A stretch of DNA of 64,000 nucleotides from Archaeoglobaceae archaeon (GCA_027036775.1 JALWDS010000001.1:62001-126000); one strand, 5' to 3'; shown: positions 31,030 to 40,345, numbered from the stretch's first letter. Numbers and translations are program-made. Notes: generated from the sequence alone by a model not told the origin.

Positions 31030-31782
31030 ATGAGGATAGGTGCGATAGTTAGGATAGTTCCCGACCTGGTCATGGGTATAGAGATCGAGGAGAGCGAGAT
31101 AGTTCCCTTCAAATACGTTCCGAACGAGAGGGACGAACACGCCTTAGAGGAGGCGGTCGTTTTCAAGGAAAAAACAGGAGGAAATTTGGAGGTCGTTGGG
31201 ATAGTTGACGATGAGCTTAGGGACGACGAGGCGATGGAAGAGGCCTTAGCTCTCGCATACGCTAAAGGAGCGGACAGCTTGAAGAAGATAGTTTTGAACA
31301 GAAGGACCTTCGATAGGAGGGAAGTTGCAAGGGCTATAGCGGATCACTTCAAAGACTACGACGTCGTCATGGTGGGAATACAGTCTATAGACAGTTTTGC
31401 GGGTTATCTTGGGGGTATCCTATCGGGAGTTTTGGGTTACAGCTACGTAGGCGGAGTTGTCGGAGTGGATTACGATGGAGGACTGATAGTTCAGAAGGAG
31501 CTTGGAGGTGGAGTTGTGGGCAAGTTTAGGGTAAAAACTCCGGCAATTCTTGGTGTCGTTTCCGCAGAGAGACCTATAACCTTCGTCCCCCTCGTTAAGC
31601 TCAGACAGGCGATGAAGGAGATGAAGGTCGAAGAGATAGAAGTGGAGGTTCCGGACATGGGTGGCATCGAAGTCGTCAGGTTCTACGAACCCGAAAAGCC
31701 AGAGATAACCCTTCTCGAAGGAGACGTTGAGGAGTTGGCGGACAAACTCGTGGAGGTTTTCAAGTCCCTCTCCCTCGTATGA
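31030..31782 (+). CDS. etfB: Electron transfer flavoprotein beta subunit
   Basis: The 250-residue protein matches EtfB: VPNERDEHALEEAVVFKE near the N-terminus, then the adenine-nucleotide region YDVVMVGIQSIDSFAGYLGGILSGVLG and the recognition-loop part ITFVPLVKLRQAMK. With EtfA it binds FAD and passes electrons between dehydrogenases and Fe-S oxidoreductases. The genes around it (HdrD-like, EtfA, HdrA) suggest a bifurcating assembly rather than a classical beta-oxidation Etf, though an acyl-CoA dehydrogenase partner elsewhere is possible. Confidence 0.9.
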   Translation: MRIGAIVRIVPDLVMGIEIEESEIVPFKYVPNERDEHALEEAVVFKEKTGGNLEVVGIVDDELRDDEAMEEALALAYAKGADSLKKIVLNRRTFDRREVARAIADHFKDYDVVMVGIQSIDSFAGYLGGILSGVLGYSYVGGVVGVDYDGGLIVQKELGGGVVGKFRVKTPAILGVVSAERPITFVPLVKLRQAMKEMKVEEIEVEVPDMGGIEVVRFYEPEKPEITLLEGDVEELADKLVEVFKSLSLV

Positions 31783-31791
31783 GGTGAGAAC

Positions 31792-32661
31792 ATGATACTC
31801 GTCTTCGGAGAGGAGTTTGAGAGGGACGTCACATACGAACTCGTGGCGTTGGCCAAGAGGTTGGGGGATTACAAGGTGGTCGTAAGCGAGGATTTCGACG
31901 ACATAGACGGGGATGTGATCAGGGTTGAGAGGTTGAACTGGAAGGTTGTCAAGGAGTTGCACGACAGGTTCAAACCCGAGGGAGTTCTCTTCGCGAACGC
32001 ACCTTCGGGTATGGATCTGGCACCGAAGTTGGCGGGAATAACGGGAATTCCCATGGTAACAAACGTAATCAAACTTGAAAACGGTGATAGGTTTAAGGCA
32101 ACTTCGCTTACATACGGTGGAAAGGTCCTCGTTGACTTGGAGGTCGATAAGCCTTCGATATTCGTCGTGAACAGGGGTTACTACGATCCGAACGAGGGTA
32201 GGGGAACTCCAAAGGTTGAGAGATTGGATTTGGATTTTGAAGATGACGTCGAGCTGATAGAGGTCGTAAAGCCAGAGGAGGACGTTGACATATCCAAAGC
32301 TGAGGTGGTCGTGAGCGTCGGAAGGGGTATAGGAGACGAGTCGAACATAGAGCTTGCAAAAGAGCTCGCGGAGCTTTTGAACGGCGTCGTTGCGGGATCA
32401 AGGCCTATAATAGATCAGGGATGGCTACCGAAGTCGAGACAAGTCGGTAGGAGTGGAAAAACCGTAACTGGCAAGGTTTACATAGCTCTGGGAATAAGCG
32501 GTGCGACCGAGCACGTTGAGGGTGTCAAGGCCAAGAACGTCATAGCGGTCAACACCGATAGAGACGCTCCGATATTCAGGATAGCCAAGGTCGGTGTTGT
32601 AGCAGACGTGAACGAGCTCTTACCCGTTCTAATTGAAAAGCTTAGGGAGATCAAGTCTTAG
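31792..32661 (+). CDS. etfA: Electron transfer flavoprotein alpha subunit
   Basis: The 289-residue protein carries the conserved FAD-binding end of EtfA: VSVGRGIGDESNIELAKELA, then GSRPIIDQGWLPKSRQVGRSGKTV, YIALGISGATEHVEG and VNTDRDAPIFRIAKVGVVAD. Start ATG 31792 follows AGGTGAGAAC, a ribosome-binding site. It is 9 bp after etfB and 11 bp before the HdrA start, so the four genes form one operon. Confidence 0.92.
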   Translation: MILVFGEEFERDVTYELVALAKRLGDYKVVVSEDFDDIDGDVIRVERLNWKVVKELHDRFKPEGVLFANAPSGMDLAPKLAGITGIPMVTNVIKLENGDRFKATSLTYGGKVLVDLEVDKPSIFVVNRGYYDPNEGRGTPKVERLDLDFEDDVELIEVVKPEEDVDISKAEVVVSVGRGIGDESNIELAKELAELLNGVVAGSRPIIDQGWLPKSRQVGRSGKTVTGKVYIALGISGATEHVEGVKAKNVIAVNTDRDAPIFRIAKVGVVADVNELLPVLIEKLREIKS

Positions 32662-32672
32662 CGGTGTTAGAT

Positions 32673-34655
32673 ATGAGGATAGGGGTTTACGTCTGTCACT
32701 GCGGTAGGAACATAGCGGACGTCGTTAAGGTAAGGGAGCTCGTGGAGTTTGCGAAGAGGTTGGATGGAGTTGCGGTTGCGAGGGACTACAAATACATGTG
32801 CTCCGACCCGGGTCAGGAATTGATAGTGAGGGATATAAAGGAGCACAACCTCGACAGAGTTGTAGTCTGTGCCTGCTCACCGAAGATGCACGAGAAGACG
32901 TTTAGGGAGGCTTTGAAGAGGGCAAACCTAAACCCCTTTCTTTTTCAGATGGCGAACATCAGAGAGCTCTGCTCTTGGGTTACGCAGGATCACGAGAAGG
33001 CGACGGAGAAGGCGAAAGCCTATCTAAAGTCGGCGGTGGAGAGGGTAAAGTTGCACGAGGAGCTGGAGGTGAGGAGGGTAAGGATAAATCCGAGAGTTTT
33101 GGTTATAGGGGGAGGGATAGCTGGGATAACCGCATCGCTTTTACTGGCGAATTCGGGGGTTAAGGTATACTTGGTGGAGAAGGAACCCACCATAGGGGGA
33201 AAGATGGCGAAGTTCGACAAAACCTTCCCTACCCTCGACTGCTCCGCCTGCATACTCACACCCAAAATGAACGAGATCAAAGACAACCCCAACATAACCC
33301 TCCTCACGAACTCCGAAGTAATAGACGTCAAAGGTTACGTCGGTAACTTCAAGGTCAAAATCTGGAGGAAACCGAGATACGTTAGGGAAGACGTTTGCAA
33401 CAGCTGTTTCGATTGCATAGAGAACTGTCTGTTCGAAAAGCCCGAGTTCCCTTCGGAGTTCGACGAGGGGATTGGAAAGAGGAAGCCAATATACATCCCC
33501 TTCCCCCAAGCGGTTCCCCCAGTTCCCATAATAGACCCCAATACATGCATGTGGCTGAACGGTAAGAAGTGTTCGAGATACTGCATGGAGGTCTGCGAAC
33601 CCAAAGCCATAAACTTCGACGATAGAGGGGAGGAGATAGAGGTCGATGTCGGCGCGATAATAGTCGCAATAGGCTACGATCTCTTCGACGCGAGAAAGAT
33701 CGAGAGATACGGCTACAAGAAGTTCAGCAACGTTTTCACAGCCATAGAGGTGGAAAGAATGCTGAATTCGAGCGGACCAACGGGTGGAGAGGTGATAGTG
33801 AACGGTAAAAGGCCTGAGAGGGTAGCGATAGTGCACTGTGTAGGGAGTAGGGACGAGGGGAATAGGGTGTATTGTTCGAGGGTTTGTTGCATGTATTCGA
33901 TAAAGCTTGCGAGGCTGATAAGGGAGAGGACGAATGCGGAGGTTTACAACTTCTACATAGACGTAAGGGCCTTCGGAAAGGGATACGAGGAATTCTACAA
34001 GAAGGCTCTGGAGGAAGGTATCGTGTTCATTAGAGGAAAGGTCGCAGAAATAACAGACCATCCCATAAACGATTACGAAAAAAGTGAGGTCGAAAAGGGT
34101 AGAGTCATCGTAGTCGCTGAATCCACACTCTCCAACTCCATCGTAAGACTCCCAGTCGATATGGTGATACTCTCAGTGGGAATGGAACCTCCAAAGGACT
34201 TGGAGAAGATAAAGAGACTCTTGAAGCTTTCGACAACTCCAGACGGTTTCTTGGCCGAAAGGCATCCAAAACTCGATCCCGTATCGACCACGACCGAAGG
34301 TATATTCATAGCCGGCTGTGTTCAAGGGCCGAAGGACATTCCAGATTCTGTCGCTCAGGCGAAAGCTTCAGCTGGAGACGCTCTAACTCTGATAGAGAGG
34401 GGTGAGATAGAGCTCGAACCGAGCGTTTCGGAAGTCGACAAGGAGAAGTGTTCTGGCTGTGGAATATGCGTTCCTCTCTGTCCATACCACGCTATAAGCA
34501 TGGTCAGATACAACGGCAGGATGAGGGCTGAAATAAATCCAGCAATGTGCATGGGATGCGGTGTTTGTGCATCGAGTTGTCCGAGCAGAGCTATAAAGCA
34601 CAACCTCTACACTACGGAGCAGATAAGGGCAGAGATAAGGGCCCTACTGGCATGA
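32673..34655 (+). CDS. hdrA: HdrA paralogue linked to EtfAB
   Basis: The protein is about 660 residues from the ATG at 32673; a GTG at 32664 is possible. HdrA features in order are GVYVCHCGRNIADVV, CSPKMHEKTF, the FAD motif VLVIGGGIAGITASLLL, LDCSACILTPKM, ferredoxin-like Cys groups (CNSCFDCIENC, CSRYCMEVC), YCSRVCCMYSIK and two C-terminal 4Fe-4S motifs (CSGCGICVPLCP, CMGCGVCASSCP). It has no MvhD domain. With EtfAB and the HdrD-like protein it could form a flavin-based electron-bifurcating complex. The stop overlaps the HisA-like start (ATGA). Confidence 0.88.
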   Translation: MRIGVYVCHCGRNIADVVKVRELVEFAKRLDGVAVARDYKYMCSDPGQELIVRDIKEHNLDRVVVCACSPKMHEKTFREALKRANLNPFLFQMANIRELCSWVTQDHEKATEKAKAYLKSAVERVKLHEELEVRRVRINPRVLVIGGGIAGITASLLLANSGVKVYLVEKEPTIGGKMAKFDKTFPTLDCSACILTPKMNEIKDNPNITLLTNSEVIDVKGYVGNFKVKIWRKPRYVREDVCNSCFDCIENCLFEKPEFPSEFDEGIGKRKPIYIPFPQAVPPVPIIDPNTCMWLNGKKCSRYCMEVCEPKAINFDDRGEEIEVDVGAIIVAIGYDLFDARKIERYGYKKFSNVFTAIEVERMLNSSGPTGGEVIVNGKRPERVAIVHCVGSRDEGNRVYCSRVCCMYSIKLARLIRERTNAEVYNFYIDVRAFGKGYEEFYKKALEEGIVFIRGKVAEITDHPINDYEKSEVEKGRVIVVAESTLSNSIVRLPVDMVILSVGMEPPKDLEKIKRLLKLSTTPDGFLAERHPKLDPVSTTTEGIFIAGCVQGPKDIPDSVAQAKASAGDALTLIERGEIELEPSVSEVDKEKCSGCGICVPLCPYHAISMVRYNGRMRAEINPAMCMGCGVCASSCPSRAIKHNLYTTEQIRAEIRALLA

Positions 34656-35290
34656 GGATTTACTTCGCGATCGATCTATCGAATGGATACGTCGTTAGGG
34701 GAAAGGGAGGAGAGAGGGACAGATACAAGGTAGTGGGTAGCGTTTGGGAGGTTTTAGAGAGGTTCGATCCCAAGAGGATTTACTTTGCGGATTTGGACAG
34801 GATAGAAGGGAGAGGTAGCAATTTGGATTTGATAGAGAGCGTTGCGAAGGAAAGAGAGGTGATAGCGGACTTGGGATTTAGAGATGCGAATGAGGTGGGA
34901 GATTTCAACTTCACACCAATCGTCGCAACCGAAACCTTCGACTTGAGGAGGATAGTGGAGGTTAGGGGAAAGTTTTTCGTGAGCTTGGATTTTAGAGGTG
35001 TGTTCCTCTCGAACTTGAGTTTGGAATCCGCGCTGGAAATTTTAAACACACTCGATACGGTCGTCATAGTTCTGACGATAGACAGGGTTGGAACGCTCAA
35101 ACCCAACTTCGAATTGGTTGAGAAGGTGATCGAAATGTCTGAAAACCCCGTTATGGCGGGAGGGGGAATAAGCTCTGTCGAGGACTTGGAGAGGTTTAGG
35201 GAGATGGGATGCTACGGAGCTATAGTCGCCACTGCGGTTTACGAGGGGAGGATACCGAGGGAGGTAGTTAGGAGGGGTTTTATTCGATGA
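34652..35290 (+). CDS. HisA-like TIM-barrel protein (COG1411 type)
   Basis: The 212-residue protein starts MRIYFAIDLSNGYVVRGKGG, like the HisA/HisF family, and has a phosphate-binding motif VMAGGGISSVEDLERF and VATAVYEG near the end. It is shorter than true HisA (about 240) and belongs to the HisA-related group found next to C1-cofactor genes in archaea. Histidine genes are absent here, so a different sugar-phosphate isomerase role, perhaps in a cofactor path, is more likely. It is the last gene of the hdr-etf operon by overlap. Confidence 0.7.
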   Translation: MRIYFAIDLSNGYVVRGKGGERDRYKVVGSVWEVLERFDPKRIYFADLDRIEGRGSNLDLIESVAKEREVIADLGFRDANEVGDFNFTPIVATETFDLRRIVEVRGKFFVSLDFRGVFLSNLSLESALEILNTLDTVVIVLTIDRVGTLKPNFELVEKVIEMSENPVMAGGGISSVEDLERFREMGCYGAIVATAVYEGRIPREVVRRGFIR

Positions 35291-35450
35291 AAACCTCGTG
35301 ATCCTTTAGGTCTATAAGCCTTATCTTACCGCTTATCTCCTTCCTGTTTCCCAGAAGGTCGAATATAACGACCTTATCTCCTTGAACCTCTATCCTTATC
35401 GCGTCTTCGACTATCAGGTTGTCCCCCAGATACACCTTCGACTCGCACAT
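35280..35450 (-). CDS. cooT: CooT-like small nickel-binding protein
   Basis: The 56-residue protein begins MCESKVYLGDNLIVEDAIRI, with Cys at position 2, the nickel-ligand position of CooT, a helper for nickel insertion into CO dehydrogenase. The small beta-rich domain and length agree with the family. I start it at the ATG at 35450 so that Cys2 follows Met; the frame extends upstream but leaves the family alignment. It converges on the HisA-like gene (11-bp overlap) and is divergent from ftr. Confidence 0.75.
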   Translation of the reverse strand: MCESKVYLGDNLIVEDAIRIEVQGDKVVIFDLLGNRKEISGKIRLIDLKDHEVFIE

Positions 35451-35500
35451 GGTTTTAGCATTATCGATCATTTTAAAAATATTTTGCCATAGCGAGACAC

Positions 35501-36382
35501 ATGAAGGTGAACGGTATTGAGATAGTTGACACGTATGCGGAGATATGCGAGATGAAGGTGTGCAGATTTCTGATAACCGCTTTGAGCGAAGATTTGGCCT
35601 ACGAGTGTGCTTTAAAGACGACGGGTTTCGGAACTTCGATAATAATGTGCCCCTGCGAAACGGGTATAGACTGCAGGGCAAAGGAGACGCCAGATGAAAG
35701 ACCGGGCTACTACGTTCAGGCTTGGCACTGCGATGAGAAAACGCTTGAAAGGCAGGTGATGGCGAGGATCGGGCAGTGCGTTTTAACTCATCCAACCACC
35801 GCGGTTTTCAACGGTTTGGAGGATGCGGAAGGTTATCTGGAGATAGGTAAGAAGTTGAGATACTTCGGAGACGGTTTCGAGGAGTTCGAGGAGTTTGGAG
35901 GTAGGAGGGTATGGAAGATACCGAGGATGGACATGGATTTCGTCGTTGAAGAAACGATAGGATACAAGACTGGTTTCGCCGGTGGTAACTTCATAATAAT
36001 GGCGGAAAACCTTCCGAGTGCCCTTATCTCAGCTAAGGTTGCAGTTGAGGCTATAAACAAAATAGAGGGAGTTGTAACGCCTTTTCCGATAGTATCTTCG
36101 GGCTCCAAGGTCGGTAGTAGGAAATACAGCTTCTTAAAAGCGTCATTAAACGAGAGGTTCGTTCCAAAGCTTAGAGATGTTGTTGATTCGGAAGTCCCAG
36201 AGGGAGTCAAAGCGGTTTACGAGATAGTCATAAACGGGCTAAGTCTCGATCTCGTCAAAAGGGCGATGAAGGTAGGAATAGAATCCGCGTGCAGAGTTGA
36301 AGGTGTGGTAAGGATTTCGGCGGGAAACTACGGAGGTAAGTTCGGAAAGCATAGGATACACCTGCACGAGCTCTTTAAATAG
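35501..36382 (+). CDS. ftr: Formylmethanofuran:tetrahydromethanopterin formyltransferase
   Basis: Ftr moves the formyl group between methanofuran and tetrahydromethanopterin, step two of the C1 path. The 293-residue protein has the conserved N-terminus VNGIEIVDTYAEICEMKVCR, GFGTSIIMCPCETGID, ETPDERPGYYVQAW and the C-terminal RISAGNYGGKFGKHRIHLHEL. Length matches the usual 297. It has its own promoter, with a TATA-like TTTTAAAAATATTTT at about 35470-35485 shared with cooT. fqoJ follows 37 bp later. Confidence 0.95.
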   Translation: MKVNGIEIVDTYAEICEMKVCRFLITALSEDLAYECALKTTGFGTSIIMCPCETGIDCRAKETPDERPGYYVQAWHCDEKTLERQVMARIGQCVLTHPTTAVFNGLEDAEGYLEIGKKLRYFGDGFEEFEEFGGRRVWKIPRMDMDFVVEETIGYKTGFAGGNFIIMAENLPSALISAKVAVEAINKIEGVVTPFPIVSSGSKVGSRKYSFLKASLNERFVPKLRDVVDSEVPEGVKAVYEIVINGLSLDLVKRAMKVGIESACRVEGVVRISAGNYGGKFGKHRIHLHELFK

Positions 36383-36419
36383 CTCCTTAAATTTAGTAAA
36401 ATTTATATAACGATTAATA

Positions 36420-36854
36420 ATGACAGACGCCGTGACACTCGAAATCGTGCTTGAGGGTCTTGCAATGGCCTTCGCACTCATGAGCTACGCGAGCAGAGAC
36501 AACTTCTACTCCGCACTCTACATGTGCCTGACAATGACGACGATAGCAGGGATTTACGCTTTCTACGGCGTTCACTCAGCCTTTGCACTCATAACGCTGA
36601 TCTTCATAGGGGCATTGGGTATTATAACGGTCGTCCTATCCTACTCCTTCAGAGAGATTAAGTCGATAGATTACAGGTTTGGCTGGATTGTCTTCGCTTT
36701 AATCGTTTCCTTCGTATCCCTAACGCTACCGAACTTCGCAAATGCCGGTGATTACGTTGACGCAATTCCCTCCTTCGAACCCATATACATGCTCATAGCC
36801 CTTCCCCTGATACTCATGCTCGTCTTGATAGAGGTTTGGAGGGATGGGCTTTGA
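36420..36854 (+). CDS. fqoJ: F420H2:quinone oxidoreductase subunit J
   Basis: The 144-residue membrane protein with about four helices resembles NuoJ: MSYASRDNFYSALYMCLTMT and HSAFALITLIFIGALGIITVVLSYSF, the latter the helix with the pi-bulge-like Gly-rich pattern. It is the first gene of a ten-gene operon in the order J-K-M-L-N-A-BCD-H-I-F known from Archaeoglobus. Upstream A/T boxes (TTTAAAT at 36373-36379, TTATATAA at 36403-36410) provide the promoter, and CGATTAATAATG at the start partly resembles the C1 motif. Confidence 0.88.
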   Translation: MTDAVTLEIVLEGLAMAFALMSYASRDNFYSALYMCLTMTTIAGIYAFYGVHSAFALITLIFIGALGIITVVLSYSFREIKSIDYRFGWIVFALIVSFVSLTLPNFANAGDYVDAIPSFEPIYMLIALPLILMLVLIEVWRDGL

Positions 36855-37117
36855 TAGGTCTGTCTTTGGTTTTGCTCGTGATAGGACTGCTTATGCTCGT
36901 TTCGAGCAGAGACCTCATCAGGCTACTTATATCCTTGGAGTTCATGTTCTCCGCAATCTTCCTATCCGTTCTATACACGCTCAACGCAAGCGGATACGAG
37001 GTTCTCGTAACCATGATCTTCACGAGCTGTTGCGAGTTGATGGTTCTGGTTGGTGTCGTGGTGTTTTTCAGTAGGAAGTTCAAAACTACGAGCTTAGAGG
37101 TGAAGGAAAGTGATTGA
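36836..37117 (+). CDS. fqoK: F420H2:quinone oxidoreductase subunit K
   Basis: The 93-residue protein with three helices resembles NuoK: IGLLMLVSSRDLIRLLISLEFMFSAIFLSVLY, containing the buried Glu of the proton path, and MIFTSCCELMVLVGVVVFFSRK with a second acidic residue. It begins with a non-ATG codon (TTG 36836 or TTG 36851) inside fqoJ, so it is translated by coupling. Length is normal. Confidence 0.85.
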   Translation: MEGWALIGLSLVLLVIGLLMLVSSRDLIRLLISLEFMFSAIFLSVLYTLNASGYEVLVTMIFTSCCELMVLVGVVVFFSRKFKTTSLEVKESD

Positions 37118-38501
37118 GTTGTTTATACCCGTAATAGCTTTGATACTCGCACCGATTTTTAGGGTTAGGGGGCACTGGATAACATTCGTAGCATACGTAG
37201 CAACGTCGGCCATCGTTTTCTTTAGGATAGTCAGTGGAGAGGTTTACTACTTAAAGATCGCAAAGCTACCCGATCCGATCGGCTACATCTACCTATTCGG
37301 TGACAGCGTTTCCCACATATTCGGTTTCACCATAGCCTTGGTTTCCGCTTTGGTGGCACTCTACTCCCACCCATACATGAGTCACAGGTTCGAGGAGATG
37401 GGATTGAGTTCGAAGGAGTTCGGGAGGTATTGGGTTCTCTACAACTCCTACACGTATTCGATGCTACTCCTCGTTTACTCAGGAAACCTTCTCCTCCTAT
37501 ACACTTTCTTGGAGATCTCTCTCGTAACTTCCTTCCTCCTGATACACTACTACGGCTACGGAAACAGAAGGTGGGTTTCAATGCTATACTTCGTTTGGAC
37601 ACACGTGGCTGGAGTTTTGGCTTTGTTGGGTTTCATACTGATAGGCTTCGAGAACAACACGCTCCTAATCCCACTTCTAAAGTCGATCCCAACCCTCGCT
37701 TGGCTACTCGTCTTCCTGGGTATGATCGTAAAGTTACCGGGTTTGGGATTTCACATCTGGTTGCCATACGCACATGCTGAGGCACCCACTCCCGTGAGTG
37801 CCCTCCTAAGTCCTTTGACGGTCGGTCTTGCCGGATACATACTTCTGAGGTTGTATGAGATCGATCCGAGCTTCATACTAAGTCATAGAACCGCAATATT
37901 CATCTACGGATTTCTGACAAGCTTCGTAGCGGGACTGCTCGTCTTCAGGCAGAAGGATTTAAAGAGGCTTTTAGCCTATTCGACGGTTTCCCAAATGGGA
38001 TACATACTGATGGCAATATGCCTTGGAACGTACGGAGTTTTTGGAGTGATAGTTCAATACGTTTCCCACGCATTCGGTAAGGCCATACTCTTCATGAGTG
38101 CGGGATCGATAATAGCGGTTTACGGATTGAGAAACCTGGACGACATGGGCGGTTTGCACGAGCAGATCCCTCAGATAGCAAACGCCTCCCTGATAGGATT
38201 CATGAACCTCAGCGGTGTTTTGACTGTAGGTCTCTTGGGGGAGTTCTTCATACTGAGGGGGGTGCTGGAGGTTTTCGGACTTGGAAGGATGGCGATCTTA
38301 GTAGTCCTCGTCTTCATACTGTCAGGTCTTTACAGCTTTTACACGATGAAGAACGTTTTCTACGGAAAACCGAAGGGCTACGAAGTTAAAAGGGTTCCGA
38401 AGTGCTTGACGGTTCCCCTCTTCGTTATAGGTGTGTTGTCGATAGCCCTCCTGTTCTACGCGGACCCCATAGTCAAAGCCATGATGGGGGTGGTGAGATG
38501 A
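37110..38501 (+). CDS. fqoM: F420H2:quinone oxidoreductase subunit M (antiporter-like)
   Basis: The 463-residue, roughly 13-14-helix protein is of the NuoM/Mrp class. Motifs include YNSYTYSMLLLVYSGNLLLLYTFLEIS (with the conserved Glu), LPYAHAEAPTPVSALLSPL and FRQKDLKRLLAYSTVSQMGYI. It pumps protons as part of the membrane arm. The start GTG at 37110 follows GGTGAAGG, and its end overlaps fqoL by ATGA. Confidence 0.9.
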   Translation: MIELFIPVIALILAPIFRVRGHWITFVAYVATSAIVFFRIVSGEVYYLKIAKLPDPIGYIYLFGDSVSHIFGFTIALVSALVALYSHPYMSHRFEEMGLSSKEFGRYWVLYNSYTYSMLLLVYSGNLLLLYTFLEISLVTSFLLIHYYGYGNRRWVSMLYFVWTHVAGVLALLGFILIGFENNTLLIPLLKSIPTLAWLLVFLGMIVKLPGLGFHIWLPYAHAEAPTPVSALLSPLTVGLAGYILLRLYEIDPSFILSHRTAIFIYGFLTSFVAGLLVFRQKDLKRLLAYSTVSQMGYILMAICLGTYGVFGVIVQYVSHAFGKAILFMSAGSIIAVYGLRNLDDMGGLHEQIPQIANASLIGFMNLSGVLTVGLLGEFFILRGVLEVFGLGRMAILVVLVFILSGLYSFYTMKNVFYGKPKGYEVKRVPKCLTVPLFVIGVLSIALLFYADPIVKAMMGVVR

Positions 38502-40345
38502 TATGGCTCATACTCTTCCTCTCACCCGTGATCTTCAGCCTTCCGACTGTGATCGCATGGACATACAGGAGAAACCTTTCGATATCTTCGGTGGTGGGTT
38601 TGCTGATATCTTTAGCTGTCACGATATACCTCTACAGAATGCCAGAAGGTTTCTACACGATTCCATGGCTACCGAGCTTGGGAATCGAATTCAGATTCGT
38701 TCTCGACTACCTGAGCAAAAACATGGGCGTTCTAACAGCTTTGATTGCCTTCCTCATAGGTATATACAGCTTGGAATACATGAGGGAGGATTACAGAATC
38801 GGATGGTATTGGTTCTTCTTCAACCTCTTTACAGCTTCAATGCTACTCGTCGTTTACAGCGATAACCTCTTGGGACTGTTGATAGGCTGGGAGGGACTCG
38901 GACTTGCGTCTTGGGCTTTGATAGGGCACTGGTTCAGAGACGACGACGAATTGAGCTACGTCGGTGTTTTAGGTAGGAAGGTCGGTCCTTTGAAGATGTT
39001 CTGGTCTCCAAGCTTTGCGGGATGGAGGGCCATATCCACGATAAGGATAGGGGACATGCCGATGTTTCTGGGAATAGCCTTGATATTCGCCTTGGCTGGA
39101 AACCTCAACGTATCCCAAATAGACTGGAACGCCGTTTTCACGAAGATCGGTTTGATAGGAACGACGTTTCTAATGATCTCCATACTCATGGGACCCTTCA
39201 CGAAGTCAGCGCAGTTACCCTTTAGCGAGTGGTTGATGACCGCAATGACGGGTCCTACTACCGTTTCAGCCCTCTTGCATTCAGCAACGATGGTCGCAGC
39301 TGGGGCTTACCTATTCATGCGTCTGAGCTGGTATATCCAGCCTTGGAACTACCACGAACTCGAACCCGTTTACGTATTCGTTCTCTTCCTTGGACTGTTC
39401 TCCTCACTCTACGGAGCTATAGTGGCTTTGGGATGTAGGGAGAGGAAGGTCCTGCTCGCCTCCTCAACACTCTCAAGCTTGGGAATAATGTTCGCCGTAA
39501 CGTCTCTCAGCTACTGGGTTGGGAAGATCGCGATAGTCATCGCCTTCATATACCTGATAGTCCACGCCTTCGCCAAAGCGACGTTGTTCCTCGTAGCGGG
39601 ACACCTCATACATGCAACTCACAACAGGTTCTGCTGTGGAAACTTGGAGTTGACCAAGAGGATGAAACTCGCCTTCCTTGCGACAGTCCTATCAACCCTC
39701 TGCCTATCGGGAATTCCACCCTTTACGGCCTACTGGGTCAAGTCTGGGATGGATGCTATACTTCACGAGGTTTCACACCACTTGGGACAAACTCCCATGA
39801 TCATCTTCGTTTTGATAGCCCTCACATACTCCGCTTTTCTGGCAAAGTTCCTTAGCTTGAACTTCCTGAAGGGTGAAAGGGCAAAGCTCCACCTTCACGG
39901 GGAGAGGTTGATGCCCACCTCATACACCATCATGGTTCTCACACTCCTACCTCTCGCATACGTCCTCTACCTCAAGTTCTTCAGGGAGGGACTTGAAACT
40001 TCATCGATACTCGTCGGAATCCTCGTAACCCTAACCTACGTCGTGGGTATTGTAAAGCCCACGCACGAATCGAAGATAGGTCAAGCTTTGGGAGACAGGC
40101 TTTACCTCATGGCGTTGAACGATCTGATAGTTCCAAAGGTCGGATGGTTCTTTGCCCTTCTGTCCTACTACTTCGACAGGGCCGTAGATCTCTTCACGCA
40201 CTCCTCAATTCCGGAGATGTTCGAAGAGCTTTCGAAAGCGGTTAGGAGAATTCAAAGCGGAGTTCTAACCCGATACGTTAGAATAGTGATAGGAATAGTC
40301 TTCGCGATAATACTCATCGCGGGGTGGTTTGAATGGAGATTTTAG
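38498..40345 (+). CDS. fqoL: F420H2:quinone oxidoreductase subunit L (antiporter-like)
   Basis: The 615-residue protein is of the NuoL class, with about 16 helices: VVYSDNLLGLLIGWEGLGLASWALIG, AQLPFSEWLMTAMTGPTTVSALLHSATMVAAGAYL and a long amphipathic C-terminal part that would run along the membrane arm. The start ATG at 38498 overlaps the fqoM stop; the longer frame is an artefact of that overlap. The end overlaps fqoN by 13 bp. Confidence 0.9.
   Translation: MIWLILFLSPVIFSLPTVIAWTYRRNLSISSVVGLLISLAVTIYLYRMPEGFYTIPWLPSLGIEFRFVLDYLSKNMGVLTALIAFLIGIYSLEYMREDYRIGWYWFFFNLFTASMLLVVYSDNLLGLLIGWEGLGLASWALIGHWFRDDDELSYVGVLGRKVGPLKMFWSPSFAGWRAISTIRIGDMPMFLGIALIFALAGNLNVSQIDWNAVFTKIGLIGTTFLMISILMGPFTKSAQLPFSEWLMTAMTGPTTVSALLHSATMVAAGAYLFMRLSWYIQPWNYHELEPVYVFVLFLGLFSSLYGAIVALGCRERKVLLASSTLSSLGIMFAVTSLSYWVGKIAIVIAFIYLIVHAFAKATLFLVAGHLIHATHNRFCCGNLELTKRMKLAFLATVLSTLCLSGIPPFTAYWVKSGMDAILHEVSHHLGQTPMIIFVLIALTYSAFLAKFLSLNFLKGERAKLHLHGERLMPTSYTIMVLTLLPLAYVLYLKFFREGLETSSILVGILVTLTYVVGIVKPTHESKIGQALGDRLYLMALNDLIVPKVGWFFALLSYYFDRAVDLFTHSSIPEMFEELSKAVRRIQSGVLTRYVRIVIGIVFAIILIAGWFEWRF

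Noticed and set aside
33141-34061. Minus-strand open frame of 306 codons
   Set aside because: It lies antisense to the EtfAB-linked hdrA and shows no family signature.
34547-34651. N-terminal extension of the HisA-like frame
   Set aside because: It lies inside hdrA in another frame; the ATG at 34652 gives the family N-terminus and a 4-bp overlap.
35451-35795. Long N-terminal extension of the CooT-like frame
   Set aside because: It overlaps ftr on the opposite strand and has no family match; the short start gives the conserved Met-Cys.
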